Notes: generated by a model not told the origin, from the sequence alone. A stretch of 64,000 bases of DNA from Gammaproteobacteria bacterium (GCA_026706385.1 JAPOYV010000087.1:1-64000); one strand, 5' to 3'. Counted from the first letter of the stretch, positions 16,613-24,640 are shown. Numbers and translations: made by a program.

Positions 16613-17335
16613 CTACCAGCGTTCCCGCGACGTCCTGACATCGACCTCGAACGACCACGCGGTCGGGGGCTGCAGGCTAAGGAACTCGAAGGCATCGACG
16701 ATGCCTTCGAGGCTGATCATGCCGCCTTCCCCTAGGCGCTTGGCGTAGTCGGGCGCACGGCTCTTGATCTTCTCGCCGCCGATCGGCCCGTCCACCACGA
16801 CGTGGCCGACGTGGATGCCGGCCTCGTTCGCCTCCTTGGCCAGCGCCTGGGCGAAGTTCCGCAGCGCGCCCTTGGCGGCATTGAACGCGCCGAAGTTGGC
16901 GCGGCCACGCAACGAGGCGCTGGCACCGGTGAACAGGACGCTGCCCCCGGTCATTCGCTGGACCGCCTCGCGCCCGAAGAGGAAGCCGCCGAAGCAGCAA
17001 ACCCGCCAGGCCGACTCGAAGTAGTCCGCCTCCATGCCGGCCACGCGACCGGGGAAGCTGTTGCCGGCGTTGTAGATCGCCAGTTGCACCTCTCCAGCCG
17101 CACAGGCGGCGTCGAACAGTGTCTTGATGTCGGACTCGCTCGTGGCGTCCGCCGGATGCGCCGTGGCCTCACCACCCGCGGCGGCGATCACGTCGACCAA
17201 GGCCTCGAGTTTCGAGCGTGTCCGGCCAGCCACGAAAACGTGCATGCCGCGTGCAGCAAAACGCTTGCACAAGCTCCCGCCCAGGCCGTCCTCCGGCCCT
17301 ACGCCGATGACGACGGCAACGCCCGTCTGGTTCAC
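16613..17335 (-). CDS. Atypical short-chain dehydrogenase (Phe in place of catalytic Tyr)
   Basis: 240 residues with the SDR fold: nucleotide-binding segment VIGVGPEDGLGGS (an incomplete TGxxxGxG), YNAGN as the NNAG equivalent, and the active-site region NFGAFNAAKGAL. The YxxxK motif is replaced by F151-x3-K155, while serine residues remain upstream (FTGASAS). This combination matches a classical SDR subgroup known to lack the catalytic tyrosine (SDR_c10 type). Start: a GTG at 17335 forms a GTGA overlap with the stop of the preceding esterase gene; a longer TTG start at 17362 is less likely. It is the last gene of the five-gene nitrile hydratase-like operon. Confidence 0.82.
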   Translation of the reverse strand: MNQTGVAVVIGVGPEDGLGGSLCKRFAARGMHVFVAGRTRSKLEALVDVIAAAGGEATAHPADATSESDIKTLFDAACAAGEVQLAIYNAGNSFPGRVAGMEADYFESAWRVCCFGGFLFGREAVQRMTGGSVLFTGASASLRGRANFGAFNAAKGALRNFAQALAKEANEAGIHVGHVVVDGPIGGEKIKSRAPDYAKRLGEGGMISLEGIVDAFEFLSLQPPTAWSFEVDVRTSRERW

Positions 17336-18249
17336 GACAACGCCGCCTTGAGCAGCTTGCACGCCCGGCCCATCGGCTCGACGGCCGCCTGGACCGTTCT
17401 CGTTTGACCGAAAAAGCCGTGGATCAGGCCGTCGCAGCGGATCAGTTTCACGTCGACGCCCGCGTCGGCGAGCTTTGCGGCGTAGGCTTCGCCCTCGTCG
17501 CGCAGGGGATCGTACTCGGCCGTCATCACGAGCGCCGCCGGGAGGCCGCTGAGGTCCTCCGCCAGGAGCGGCGACGCATAGGGGTTGCGGCGATCCTCCA
17601 CATTCGGCGTGTAGTGGTTCCAGAACCAGTGCATGGAATCGGCCGTAAGCATGTAGTCCTGGCCGTTCTCGTGGTACGAGGGCGTGTCGAAGTTGACGCC
17701 GTCGGTGACCGGGTAGACGAGCAGTTGATACGACACCGCCGGCCCACCCTTGTCACGGATCATTTGGGAGACGACCGCGGCCAGATTGCCACCGGCGCTG
17801 TCCCCGGCCAGTGCTAGGCGCCCCGGGTCGCCACGGAGTCGTTGAGCGTTTTGGGCAGCCCACAGCGTCGCCGCGTAGCAATCGTCGGCCGCCGCGGGAA
17901 ACGGATGCTCCGGCGCAAGCCGGTAATCGACCGAAATCACCACCGCCTCTACCTGCCGGCAGACTTCGCGGCTCTGCCCGTCGGCCGTGGTGAGGTCGCC
18001 GATCACCCAGCCGCCGCCGTGGAACATCATCACCACGGGGAACGGGCCCTCGCCGACGGGTTGATAGACGCGAACCGGCACGCCGTCGGCATCGGTGTCG
18101 AGCACCGCGCCCACCTCGATCTCCGGCGCCTCCGGCTGCATGGTGCGGTACATCTGGCGGCCGACGTCGACCGGCAGATCGACCAATGGCGGGCCTTCGA
18201 GTTGCGCCATCTGCTCCAGCAGGGCCTGGTATTCGGGGTTCAGGGGCAC
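17332..18249 (-). CDS. HSL-family alpha/beta hydrolase (acetyl-esterase type)
   Basis: 305 residues. The hormone-sensitive lipase family signature HGGGW is at 77-81, the nucleophile S151 lies in GDSAGG, and the triad is completed by D247 (EYDPLRDE) and H277 (GLIHGFFG). It hydrolyses short-chain esters of secondary alcohols or related compounds. It starts 18 bases after the nitrile hydratase alpha-like gene and overlaps the following SDR gene by 4 bases, so it belongs to the same operon. Whether it acts on an amide or ester generated by that pathway is inference. Confidence 0.92.
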   Translation of the reverse strand: MPLNPEYQALLEQMAQLEGPPLVDLPVDVGRQMYRTMQPEAPEIEVGAVLDTDADGVPVRVYQPVGEGPFPVVMMFHGGGWVIGDLTTADGQSREVCRQVEAVVISVDYRLAPEHPFPAAADDCYAATLWAAQNAQRLRGDPGRLALAGDSAGGNLAAVVSQMIRDKGGPAVSYQLLVYPVTDGVNFDTPSYHENGQDYMLTADSMHWFWNHYTPNVEDRRNPYASPLLAEDLSGLPAALVMTAEYDPLRDEGEAYAAKLADAGVDVKLIRCDGLIHGFFGQTRTVQAAVEPMGRACKLLKAALS

Positions 18250-18267
18250 ATCAAACTCCTTGTTGTC

Positions 18268-18882
18268 CTAGCGTGGCAGCCGTGCTGCGGCGACGCCGAT
18301 CATACTGTCTCGCGTCACCAGTTCGGCGAGAGCATCCTCCGCCATGTTTTCGGTCCCCGACGGGCGACGGGGCAACACGAGGTAGCGCACATCCGCCGTG
18401 CTGTCGACGACCGCCACGCGCACGCGGCCCGCCAACGCCAGCCCGAACTCGCGGAGCACCGCGCGCGGTTCGACCACGGCGCGCTGGCGGTAGGCGAAGC
18501 TCTTGTACCAGTCGGGAGGCGGACCGAGAAGCGACGTGGGATAGCACGAGCACAGCGTGCAGACCACCAGATGGTGGACGTCGGCCGTGTTCTCAACCAC
18601 CGCGAGTTCCGCATCGTGCGACAGCCGGTAACCCAACTCCGCCACGGCGCTGCGGGCGTTGGTCAACAGCCGCGCCTTGTACGCGTCGTCCACCCACGCA
18701 CGCGCAACGACCTTGGCGCCATCGGCCGGCGTCCGCTCCCGCGCGCGCTCGATGATGTCATCGACCTCGGCGACCGTGATCACGCCCTTGTCGGTCAACA
18801 AGCGCCGAATCGCGAGAATGCGGGTGGCGCGCAGGCCGCGTTCGACGTGTTCCAGTGGCGGGTGTTCGTCCGCCACGCTCAA
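18268..18882 (-). CDS. Nitrile hydratase alpha / thiocyanate hydrolase gamma-type subunit
   Basis: 204 residues. The metal site is unmistakable: C108-T-L-C111-S-C113-Y, the CTLCSCY claw whose cysteines are oxidised in mature enzyme; threonine and tyrosine in this motif indicate the cobalt rather than the iron type. It is followed by LLGPPPDWYKSFAYRQRAVV, as in nitrile hydratase alpha and thiocyanate hydrolase gamma subunits. The likely start is a TTG at 18882 overlapping the stop of the beta-C gene (TTGA), giving MSVADEHPPLEHV. It is the third of three subunit genes in the order beta-N, beta-C, alpha. It would hydrate nitriles to amides or hydrolyse thiocyanate; sequence alone does not settle which. 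Confidence 0.9.
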   Translation of the reverse strand: MSVADEHPPLEHVERGLRATRILAIRRLLTDKGVITVAEVDDIIERARERTPADGAKVVARAWVDDAYKARLLTNARSAVAELGYRLSHDAELAVVENTADVHHLVVCTLCSCYPTSLLGPPPDWYKSFAYRQRAVVEPRAVLREFGLALAGRVRVAVVDSTADVRYLVLPRRPSGTENMAEDALAELVTRDSMIGVAAARLPR

Positions 18883-19166
18883 CCGCGCTCGAGCCAATGC
18901 TCGAACATGTCGACCAGGACCACGTCGGCATCGGCGCCACGATAGCGCTTCCCCCAAACGTCGGTCTGACGGAACTCCACCTGGCAGAGCCGGCGTTTCG
19001 GCAAACCGTCGCCGCCATGCGCACGCGACTCCGGGTTGGGGAACGCGCCGTGCACCAGGCGAACCGTACCGGCCTTGCCCTTGACGAACCACGGCGTGCG
19101 ATGGTGGTGGCCGACGTCCGCAGTCCGCACGATGACCATGTCCCCGGCGCGCAGCGCTACCCCCAT
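18879..19166 (-). CDS. Nitrile hydratase beta C-terminal-domain subunit (ScnA-like)
   Basis: 95 residues corresponding to the SH3-like C-terminal half of nitrile hydratase beta: GDMVIVRTADVGHHHRTPWF, VKGKAGTVRLVHGAFPNPE and QVEFRQTDVWG, ending VVLVDMFEHWLE. In ordinary nitrile hydratases this is fused to the N-terminal beta domain; here it is a separate gene, as in thiocyanate hydrolase (alpha subunit, ScnA) and the toyocamycin enzyme. It overlaps the upstream beta-N gene by 10 bases and the downstream alpha gene by 4, so the three products are made in a coupled way. Confidence 0.88.
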   Translation of the reverse strand: MGVALRAGDMVIVRTADVGHHHRTPWFVKGKAGTVRLVHGAFPNPESRAHGGDGLPKRRLCQVEFRQTDVWGKRYRGADADVVLVDMFEHWLERG

Positions 19167-19459
19167 CGCGCATCCAGCATCGCGGCCGCGGCATCGATCT
19201 CCGCTTGGCTCAGGATGCCCTTCTCCACGAGGAGGGTCTCGATGGACGCCGACCAGCGTTCATAGTAGCTGGCGGACTCGTATTCCGCGGGCGCCATCGC
19301 CTCGATGCCGCGCCTGAGTTCGTCGACGTTGATGAGCCCATGCCGACGCAGCACGCCGACGAGCGCATTGGTCACATGCTCCCAGTCCGCCCATTCGTGT
19401 TCCGCGCGGTCGATCGGCTCGTCGCAGGGCAATCCGCCACGATCGTGAACGGCTGGCAT
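19157..19459 (-). CDS. Nitrile hydratase beta N-terminal-domain subunit (ScnB-like)
   Basis: 100 residues, helical, matching the N-terminal domain of nitrile hydratase beta and the related activator proteins: WEHVTNALVGVLRRHGLINV, DELRRGIEAMAPAEYESASY and YERWSASIETLLVEKGILSQ. It is the first gene of the operon; AGAGGA sits 4 bases in front of the ATG at 19459. The domain caps the alpha subunit and can help metal insertion. A separate cobalt-insertion chaperone gene is not present nearby, so this protein may combine both jobs. Confidence 0.85.
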   Translation of the reverse strand: MPAVHDRGGLPCDEPIDRAEHEWADWEHVTNALVGVLRRHGLINVDELRRGIEAMAPAEYESASYYERWSASIETLLVEKGILSQAEIDAAAAMLDARWG

Positions 19460-19547
19460 CGGTCCTCTTGAGGTGGGTACTTTGAGATTCCTGCCAGCTT
19501 ATCAATTCCGCTAAGATGGCGCGCTTTGCTTGATCGCGAGGCTCCCC

Positions 19548-20159
19548 ATGCGCGACGCCACGGGTTCCGACGCCCCGGATGGCGAGAAGGAAGCGGCCGA
19601 GGCCGCGAAACAGGCCGTTCTCGTCGATAGCACGCTGTTCAAGAACCGCACGCTTACGATTTTCGGCGAGATCGACAAGGACGTGGCGCGACGAACCGCG
19701 GAGAAACTCCTCGCCCTGTCCTTCCAAAGCGACGATCCCATCACCCTCTACATCGGCTCGCCGGGCGGCCACGTCGAATCCGGCGATACCATCTTCGACA
19801 TGATCCGCTTCATCAAGCCGACGGTGCGTATCGTGGGCACCGGCTGGGTGGGCAGCATCGCGACCCACATCTACCTCGCCACCGAGCGCGAGAACCGCTA
19901 CGCGCTACCGAATACGCGCTTCCTGATCCACCAACCGGCTGGCGGCTTCGGCGGCGACGCGTCCGACATCGAGATCGCCGCCCGCGAGATCCTGAAGACC
20001 CGCGAGCGCATCAACCAGATCATCGCCGAGCAGACGGGACAACCGCTCGACCGCGTTGCCAAGGACACCGACCGCGACTACTGGATGAGCGTCGAAGAGT
20101 CCGTCGAATACGGACTCGTCGGTACCGTGATTGACTCGTCCGCCGACCTGCCCGACTGA
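19548..20159 (+). CDS. ClpP-family serine protease paralogue
   Basis: 203 residues. The Ser-His-Asp triad can be traced: S103 in GTGWVGSIATHIYL, H128 in LIHQPAGGFGGDASDIEIA (25 residues later, the canonical spacing) and an aspartate in DTDRDYWMSVEE. The handle region EILKTRERINQIIAEQTGQP is canonical. The residues around the serine (WVGSIA instead of the usual AASMGA) differ, so this is probably a second, specialised ClpP. No clpX or clpA lies beside it. The ATG at 19548 is preferred over a TTG at 19530 because a GAGG precedes it at suitable spacing. It overlaps the next gene by 1 base. Confidence 0.85.
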   Translation: MRDATGSDAPDGEKEAAEAAKQAVLVDSTLFKNRTLTIFGEIDKDVARRTAEKLLALSFQSDDPITLYIGSPGGHVESGDTIFDMIRFIKPTVRIVGTGWVGSIATHIYLATERENRYALPNTRFLIHQPAGGFGGDASDIEIAAREILKTRERINQIIAEQTGQPLDRVAKDTDRDYWMSVEESVEYGLVGTVIDSSADLPD

Positions 20160-20809
20160 TGGACGAACTGCACATCGACGTCGGCGAGAAGCGGGTCAGC
20201 GCCCTGCTCCGGCCCGCGGATGGCGAACACCGCGCGACGCTCACCCTTGGCCACGGCGCTGGCGCCGGCATGCTCCACGGCAGCATGGCGGGGATCGCGG
20301 AAGCCTTCGCCGAGGTCGGGATCGCAACGTTGCGCTACAACTTCCCGTTCATGGAGGAACGTCGGTCACGCGTCGATGCGCAAGCGGTATCGACCGCGAC
20401 GGTGGCAGCCGCTTTCACGTGCGCCAAGGCGAACGCCGACGGCCCCTATCTCCTCGGCGGGCACAGCTTCGGCGGGCGCATGGCGTCGCACGCCGTGGTC
20501 GACCACGGCCTGGACCCGGCCGGGCTCATCTTCTGCTCGTTCCCGTTGCACATGCCGAAAAAGCCCGCGACCAAACGGGCGGACCATCTCGACGAAGTCG
20601 GCGCGCCCATGCTGTTCCTGTCCGGCACGCGCGACGGCATGGCCGATGCCGACCTCTTGAACGAAGTGGCCGCGCGCATCGGCGCAACGGTGAACTGGCT
20701 CGAGACCGCGGACCACGGCTACAAGGTCCTGAAACGCACGCGCCAACGAACGGATACCGTGTTCGAGGAAATGGCCGGCCACGCCGAGGCGTGGCTGGCG
20801 ACGATCTAA
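20159..20809 (+). CDS. KANL3/Tex30-type alpha/beta hydrolase
   Basis: 216 residues, a small dienelactone-hydrolase-like alpha/beta protein. GHGAGAGMLHGSM (31-43) is the family's oxyanion loop, the nucleophile is S103 in GGHSFGGRMAS, the acidic residue is in FLSGTRDGMAD, and the histidine is in ADHGYKVLKR. The natural substrate of this family is unknown. Its ATG shares one base with the stop of the ClpP-like gene (TGATG), so the two are translationally coupled. This could mean it acts on products of the protease or simply rides on its message. Confidence 0.85.
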   Translation: MDELHIDVGEKRVSALLRPADGEHRATLTLGHGAGAGMLHGSMAGIAEAFAEVGIATLRYNFPFMEERRSRVDAQAVSTATVAAAFTCAKANADGPYLLGGHSFGGRMASHAVVDHGLDPAGLIFCSFPLHMPKKPATKRADHLDEVGAPMLFLSGTRDGMADADLLNEVAARIGATVNWLETADHGYKVLKRTRQRTDTVFEEMAGHAEAWLATI

Positions 20810-20819
20810 GGGGGTACCC

Positions 20820-21704
20820 ATGAAGCTCTGCACGTTCACGCATGGACAACGCACGCGCATCGGCGTCGTCGTCGGCGAACTGGTCATCGACCTGCCCGCC
20901 GTGGTCCCGGAACTGCCGTCGGACATGATCGCGTTCCTTCAAGCCGGCGACGAGGCCATGGCCCTCGCCGAGGAAGCGCAGACCAACCCCGACGTCTCAT
21001 TTCCAGTGGCCGACGTCGTCCTTGAAGCGCCCGTGCCGAGACCTGGCAAGATCCTCGCGATCGGCCTCAACTACGCCGACCACGTTGCGGAAACGGGCGG
21101 CACCGCGCCGAGCGTTCAAATGTGGTTCAACAAGCAGACCACGGCGACCAACCGGCCCTACGGATCGATCAACAAGCCGGCGGTGTCGGATACGCTCGAC
21201 TACGAGGGCGAACTGACCTTCGTGATCGGCAAGCGCGCAAAGCACGTACCCAAGGACCGTGCCCACGAGGTGATCGCCGGCTACTGCTGCGGCAACGATG
21301 TGAGCGTTCGCGACTGGCAGGCGGCGTCCCGCACCATGCAGATCGGCAAGTCCTTCGATACCCACGCCCCGTTCGGACCATGGATCGTGACGGCCGACGA
21401 GGTCGAGGATCCACACAACCTCGGAATCCGTACCGTCGTGAACGACGAGGTGCGCCAGAACTCGAACACCGAGCACCTGATCTTCAACTGTTTCCAGCAG
21501 GTGGAGCACCTGACCAAATCGTTCACGCTGGAGCCGGGCGACGTGATCTTCACTGGCACCTCGTCCGGCGTCGCCGCCGCCATGAGGCCGCCGCCGTGGC
21601 TCAAGGTGGGCGACGAGGTGCGCATCGAGATCGAGAAGGTCGGCTACATCGAGCACACGGTCGTCGAGGAAGACGCGCAGACCGTGATCGGCGACCCAGG
21701 TTAG
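20820..21704 (+). CDS. Fumarylacetoacetate hydrolase (FAH) family protein
   Basis: 294 residues. The N-terminal portion (MKLCTFTHGQRTRIGVVVGE) and the FAH catalytic domain are present: PGKILAIGLNYADHVAET, DYEGELTFVIGKRAKHV with the metal-binding glutamates, GYCCGNDVSVRDWQ, GKSFDTHAPFGPW and EPGDVIFTGTSSGVAA. The family cleaves or decarboxylates oxo-acids such as acylpyruvates and 2-oxohept-3-enedioate. A GGGGG precedes the ATG, 10 bases after the upstream hydrolase gene. The substrate is not determinable from sequence. Confidence 0.92.
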   Translation: MKLCTFTHGQRTRIGVVVGELVIDLPAVVPELPSDMIAFLQAGDEAMALAEEAQTNPDVSFPVADVVLEAPVPRPGKILAIGLNYADHVAETGGTAPSVQMWFNKQTTATNRPYGSINKPAVSDTLDYEGELTFVIGKRAKHVPKDRAHEVIAGYCCGNDVSVRDWQAASRTMQIGKSFDTHAPFGPWIVTADEVEDPHNLGIRTVVNDEVRQNSNTEHLIFNCFQQVEHLTKSFTLEPGDVIFTGTSSGVAAAMRPPPWLKVGDEVRIEIEKVGYIEHTVVEEDAQTVIGDPG

Positions 21705-21734
21705 GCCGCCGAACAGGCTTAAGTCACCAACGGC

Positions 21735-22757
21735 TTACGCTGCCGTGCGCCGGGCGCGGGCTCCGTGGATCACCGCGAGCGCCATGCGTTCGGCGATCTC
21801 ATGGGTCGGCTCACCCGTCGCCGCGGACTCGCGGAAGATCGTATCGAGGCGCGTGCCAATGGCGTCGATCTTGATCTCCGCACCCAGCCAACCGAGATAC
21901 TCGTAGCCGGCGCTGATGATACCGCCGGCGTTGATCACGTAGTCGGGGGCGTAGCGGATGCCGCGTTCGTGCAGGATGCGTCCGGCCTCGTCGCTCGCGA
22001 GTTGGTTGTTGGCCGAACCAGCGACGTTCCGTGCCCTCAGGCCCCGTGCCACCTCCGGTGTCAGGATCTGTCCGAGAGCACAGGGCGCGACCACGTCGAC
22101 ATCGCTTAGCAGCACGTCCTCCAAGGCACAGCGTTCGGCACCGAGGCGTTCGGCGACCTCGACCCGGCCGGCATCGAGATCCGAGACGACCAACCGCGCG
22201 CCAGCGGTGGCCAGCATTTCCACCAGGGCCATACCGACCGCGCCGAGCCCCTGAACGGCCACCCGGGCACCGTTCACCGAACCGCCGAGGGCGACCTCAA
22301 TGCCCCGGAAGACGCCGCGCGCGGTCTTCGGTCCGGGGTGGCCGCCCAAGCCTCGGTCGCCGATGCCGGTGACGAAGCGCGTTTCCTTGCGCACCTCGAC
22401 CATGTGCTCGACGCGCATGCCGACGTCCTCGGCCGAGATGTACTCGCCACCGAGCTCGTCGATCCAGCGGCCGAAGACGTGGAGCTGCGCCTTGGTCACC
22501 GGTGCGCCGTCGCTCATGATCACCGCCTTGCCGCCACCGAACGGCAGTCCGGCCAGGGCGTTCTTGCGGGTCATGCCGCGCGCCAAGCGCATGGCGTCCA
22601 CGACCGCATCGTCCTCGGTGGCGTAGTGCCAGCGGCGCACACCGCCGGTCGCCGGACCGAGCGTCAGGTCGTGCAGGGCAAAGACCGCACGCAGTCCCGT
22701 GCGCCGGTCCGCGCGCGACTCGATGCGATGGAATTCGCTGAAATCCGATTCCGTCAT
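21735..22757 (-). CDS. Leu/Phe/Val-type amino acid dehydrogenase
   Basis: 340 residues of the Glu/Leu/Phe/Val dehydrogenase superfamily. The active site is visible as GMTRKNALAGLPFGGGKAV with K65 and K77, and the NAD-binding domain as VAVQGLGAVGMAL around residue 167. The length and GPATGGVRRW point to the leucine/phenylalanine branch, not glutamate dehydrogenase. It reversibly deaminates the amino acid to a 2-oxo acid with NAD. It is divergent from an Lrp-family regulator 141 bases away, so substrate-dependent control by that regulator is likely. Confidence 0.9.
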   Translation of the reverse strand: MTESDFSEFHRIESRADRRTGLRAVFALHDLTLGPATGGVRRWHYATEDDAVVDAMRLARGMTRKNALAGLPFGGGKAVIMSDGAPVTKAQLHVFGRWIDELGGEYISAEDVGMRVEHMVEVRKETRFVTGIGDRGLGGHPGPKTARGVFRGIEVALGGSVNGARVAVQGLGAVGMALVEMLATAGARLVVSDLDAGRVEVAERLGAERCALEDVLLSDVDVVAPCALGQILTPEVARGLRARNVAGSANNQLASDEAGRILHERGIRYAPDYVINAGGIISAGYEYLGWLGAEIKIDAIGTRLDTIFRESAATGEPTHEIAERMALAVIHGARARRTAA

Positions 22758-22811
22758 CGTTCAATACCTCGTCATAGACTTACAGACATCGATGAGGGCA
22801 TCGTATTCTGC

Positions 22812-22871
22812 ATTCAATGAATCTGGATTGCTTTTTCTCGCACTCGCACTCGAATAACGAATGTCTTATTC
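22812..22871. promoter_or_regulatory. Two AT-rich dyads, probable Lrp-family operators
   Basis: In the 141-base divergent intergenic region, ATTCA-A-TGAAT (22812-22822) is a perfect dyad. GAATAA (22852-22857) and TTATTC (22866-22871) form a second with an 8-base spacer. The region is AT-rich in an otherwise GC-rich sequence. Lrp/AsnC proteins bind imperfect AT-rich palindromes, often several per promoter, so autoregulation and control of the dehydrogenase are reasonable inferences. Confidence 0.5.
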
Positions 22872-22898
22872 TCCAAATGCTGTAAGTGGAGGTAAATC

Positions 22899-23378
22899 AT
22901 GTCCATTGACGCCATGGACGTCAGGATCCTCGACCTGCTGCAGAGCGATGCGTCGCTCACCGCCGCCGAGATCGGCGAGCGGATCGGCCTTTCCCAGTCC
23001 CCGTGCTGGCGACGCATCAACCGGCTGCAGGCGGACGGTTACATCAAACGCCGCGTCGCGCTCCTCGACCGGCACAAGCTCGGGCTGGACGTGCTCGTGT
23101 TCGCCATGGTCAAGCTCGACGCCAATGGTCGGCGCTCCGTGCCCCGCTTCGCCGACGCCATCCGCGAGTATCCCGAGGTGCAGGCCTGCCATACGCTGAT
23201 GGGGGAGATGGACTTCCTCGTGCAGATCGTGGCCGAGGACGTGCCGGCCTACGAACGGTTCTTCTTCGACCACCTGTCGCAGATTCCCGGCGTGCAGGAG
23301 GTGCACTCGAACATCGCGATGTCGGAAATCAAGGCCACCACGGCCTATGGCATCCCGCCCGCGGCTCGGGGCCGATAG
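22899..23378 (+). CDS. Lrp/AsnC-family transcriptional regulator
   Basis: 159 residues. The N-terminal winged helix-turn-helix is clear (DVRILDLLQSDASLTAAEIG then ERIGLSQSPCWRRINRL), as is the C-terminal RAM/ligand-binding domain (VQACHTLMGEMDFLVQIVAE and onward). These regulators sense amino acids and form dimers to octamers. GGAGG at 22888-22892 sits 6 bases before the ATG at 22899. It is divergent from the amino acid dehydrogenase, which it most likely controls. It ends one base before the convergent ChaC stop. Confidence 0.93.
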   Translation: MSIDAMDVRILDLLQSDASLTAAEIGERIGLSQSPCWRRINRLQADGYIKRRVALLDRHKLGLDVLVFAMVKLDANGRRSVPRFADAIREYPEVQACHTLMGEMDFLVQIVAEDVPAYERFFFDHLSQIPGVQEVHSNIAMSEIKATTAYGIPPAARGR

Positions 23379-23879
23379 CTAGCCCCGCGCCAACTCCACC
23401 AGCGATCGAACGTGGGGCTCGGTCACGCCGAGCGTCGCCAGTGCCGAATCGAGTTCCAGGAGGTAGTCGATGTTGTGGCCGCTCGGGCCTTGCGAGCGGA
23501 TGATCTGCGCGGCGATGTCCGCAAGCGGCGCAGGGCCCAGGTAGGCGAAGTTGCCTTCGGCACCGATGTAAGTGACGCCAGGAACGTCCCGGCCAGCCAG
23601 CCTAATGTGGACGTCGACCCGCTCGTAGCCGTTCTTCTCGCGGTGGTCGAGGTGCTCGAAGACATCCTCGTCGACTAGGTAGGCCATGCCGACGCATCGT
23701 GCGTCATGTTCTGGAATCAGCGTCAATACGCGGCCGGGCGCGTCCGGCGTGCCGCGATGGTCGTGGGAGCCTTGCCAGAAGCGCCGCGACCAGCCGACGA
23801 TGGCGGCCTTCTCACGCTCGTGGTAGGGAAAGTCGACGCGCCAGATGAGCGAGCCGTAGCCGAAGATCCAGTGCTGCAA
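23379..23879 (-). CDS. ChaC-like glutathione-specific gamma-glutamylcyclotransferase
   Basis: 166 residues. WIFGYGSLIWRVDFPY near the N-terminus is the substrate-binding loop, and EHLDHREKNGYERVDV carries the catalytic glutamate. The family cleaves glutathione to 5-oxoproline and Cys-Gly in the cytosol and can regulate glutathione pools under stress. The ATG at 23879 gives the normal MQHWIFGYGSL start. It is convergent with the Lrp gene and divergent from the following membrane-protein gene. Confidence 0.88.
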   Translation of the reverse strand: MQHWIFGYGSLIWRVDFPYHEREKAAIVGWSRRFWQGSHDHRGTPDAPGRVLTLIPEHDARCVGMAYLVDEDVFEHLDHREKNGYERVDVHIRLAGRDVPGVTYIGAEGNFAYLGPAPLADIAAQIIRSQGPSGHNIDYLLELDSALATLGVTEPHVRSLVELARG

Positions 23880-23967
23880 GGCCGGTCAACCGTCTGGTTT
23901 CTTGGAACTATCGCACAACGGCGTTCTTGCGGTGCCAAGCGCCCGCCACCGGTAAACTCTTGACGCC

Positions 23968-24630
23968 GTGGACCTTCGTCACGTCGCCCTCATCATCTGG
24001 CCCCTGAGTTGGGCCGGCGTCATCGGTGCCTACGTGGCCTCGGCGGCCGGCGGCTATCTGCCGGACTGCGTGCCGCACCTGACCGGCTGCACCAGCGTCA
24101 GCGCCAGCGGCCGCTACGGGGCCGGGTTCTTCATCTTCAAGGCGACGATCATCCCCGTCGCCGTGTTGCTCATGCTCTACTGGTTCCTGTGCGAGCGTTG
24201 GTTGCTCGCCCTGGGCGACGCCCCCGGCAAATGGCGCAACGGGATGCTAGCGATCGGAGTCGTCGGCGCCGTGGCCCTCATTCTCTATGCGACGTTCCTC
24301 GGCTCGGAAGGCGATTTCGAGCGCGCGATGCGCCGATACGGGACGGTCGTGTACTTCGGCTTCACGTATCTCGCCCAACTGCTGCTCCTCTACCGCGCCC
24401 GGGCGGTACTCGGCATGACCCCGCTCGTCCGGATCAAGCTGATCCTCTGCCTCGCCATGCTCGTCGAAGGGCTGGCCCTCGAAGCGTTCACTTACTTCAT
24501 CCCGGACGATGCGTGGCTCGAGAACCTCACCGAGTGGCACGTCGCCTCGGCCTTGACCCTCTATCCCACGTTGACCTGGCTGTTATGGCGCCGAGCTGGC
24601 TTCACGATCGACTTCCGCGTCCACAGATAG
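23968..24630 (+). CDS. Multi-pass membrane protein, possibly Frag1/DRAM/Sfk1-like
   Basis: 220 residues with about six predicted transmembrane segments, beginning LIIWPLSWAGVIGAYVASAA and ending with ALTLYPTLTWLLW. A cysteine-containing extracytoplasmic loop (PDCVPHLTGCTSVSASGRYG) follows the first helix. The layout resembles Frag1/DRAM/Sfk1-type membrane proteins, whose bacterial function is unknown, and I give that only as a resemblance. The start is a GTG at 23968. It is followed 10 bases later by a DapA-family gene. Confidence 0.7.
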   Translation: MDLRHVALIIWPLSWAGVIGAYVASAAGGYLPDCVPHLTGCTSVSASGRYGAGFFIFKATIIPVAVLLMLYWFLCERWLLALGDAPGKWRNGMLAIGVVGAVALILYATFLGSEGDFERAMRRYGTVVYFGFTYLAQLLLLYRARAVLGMTPLVRIKLILCLAMLVEGLALEAFTYFIPDDAWLENLTEWHVASALTLYPTLTWLLWRRAGFTIDFRVHR

Positions 24631-24640
24631 GACCGAATGC

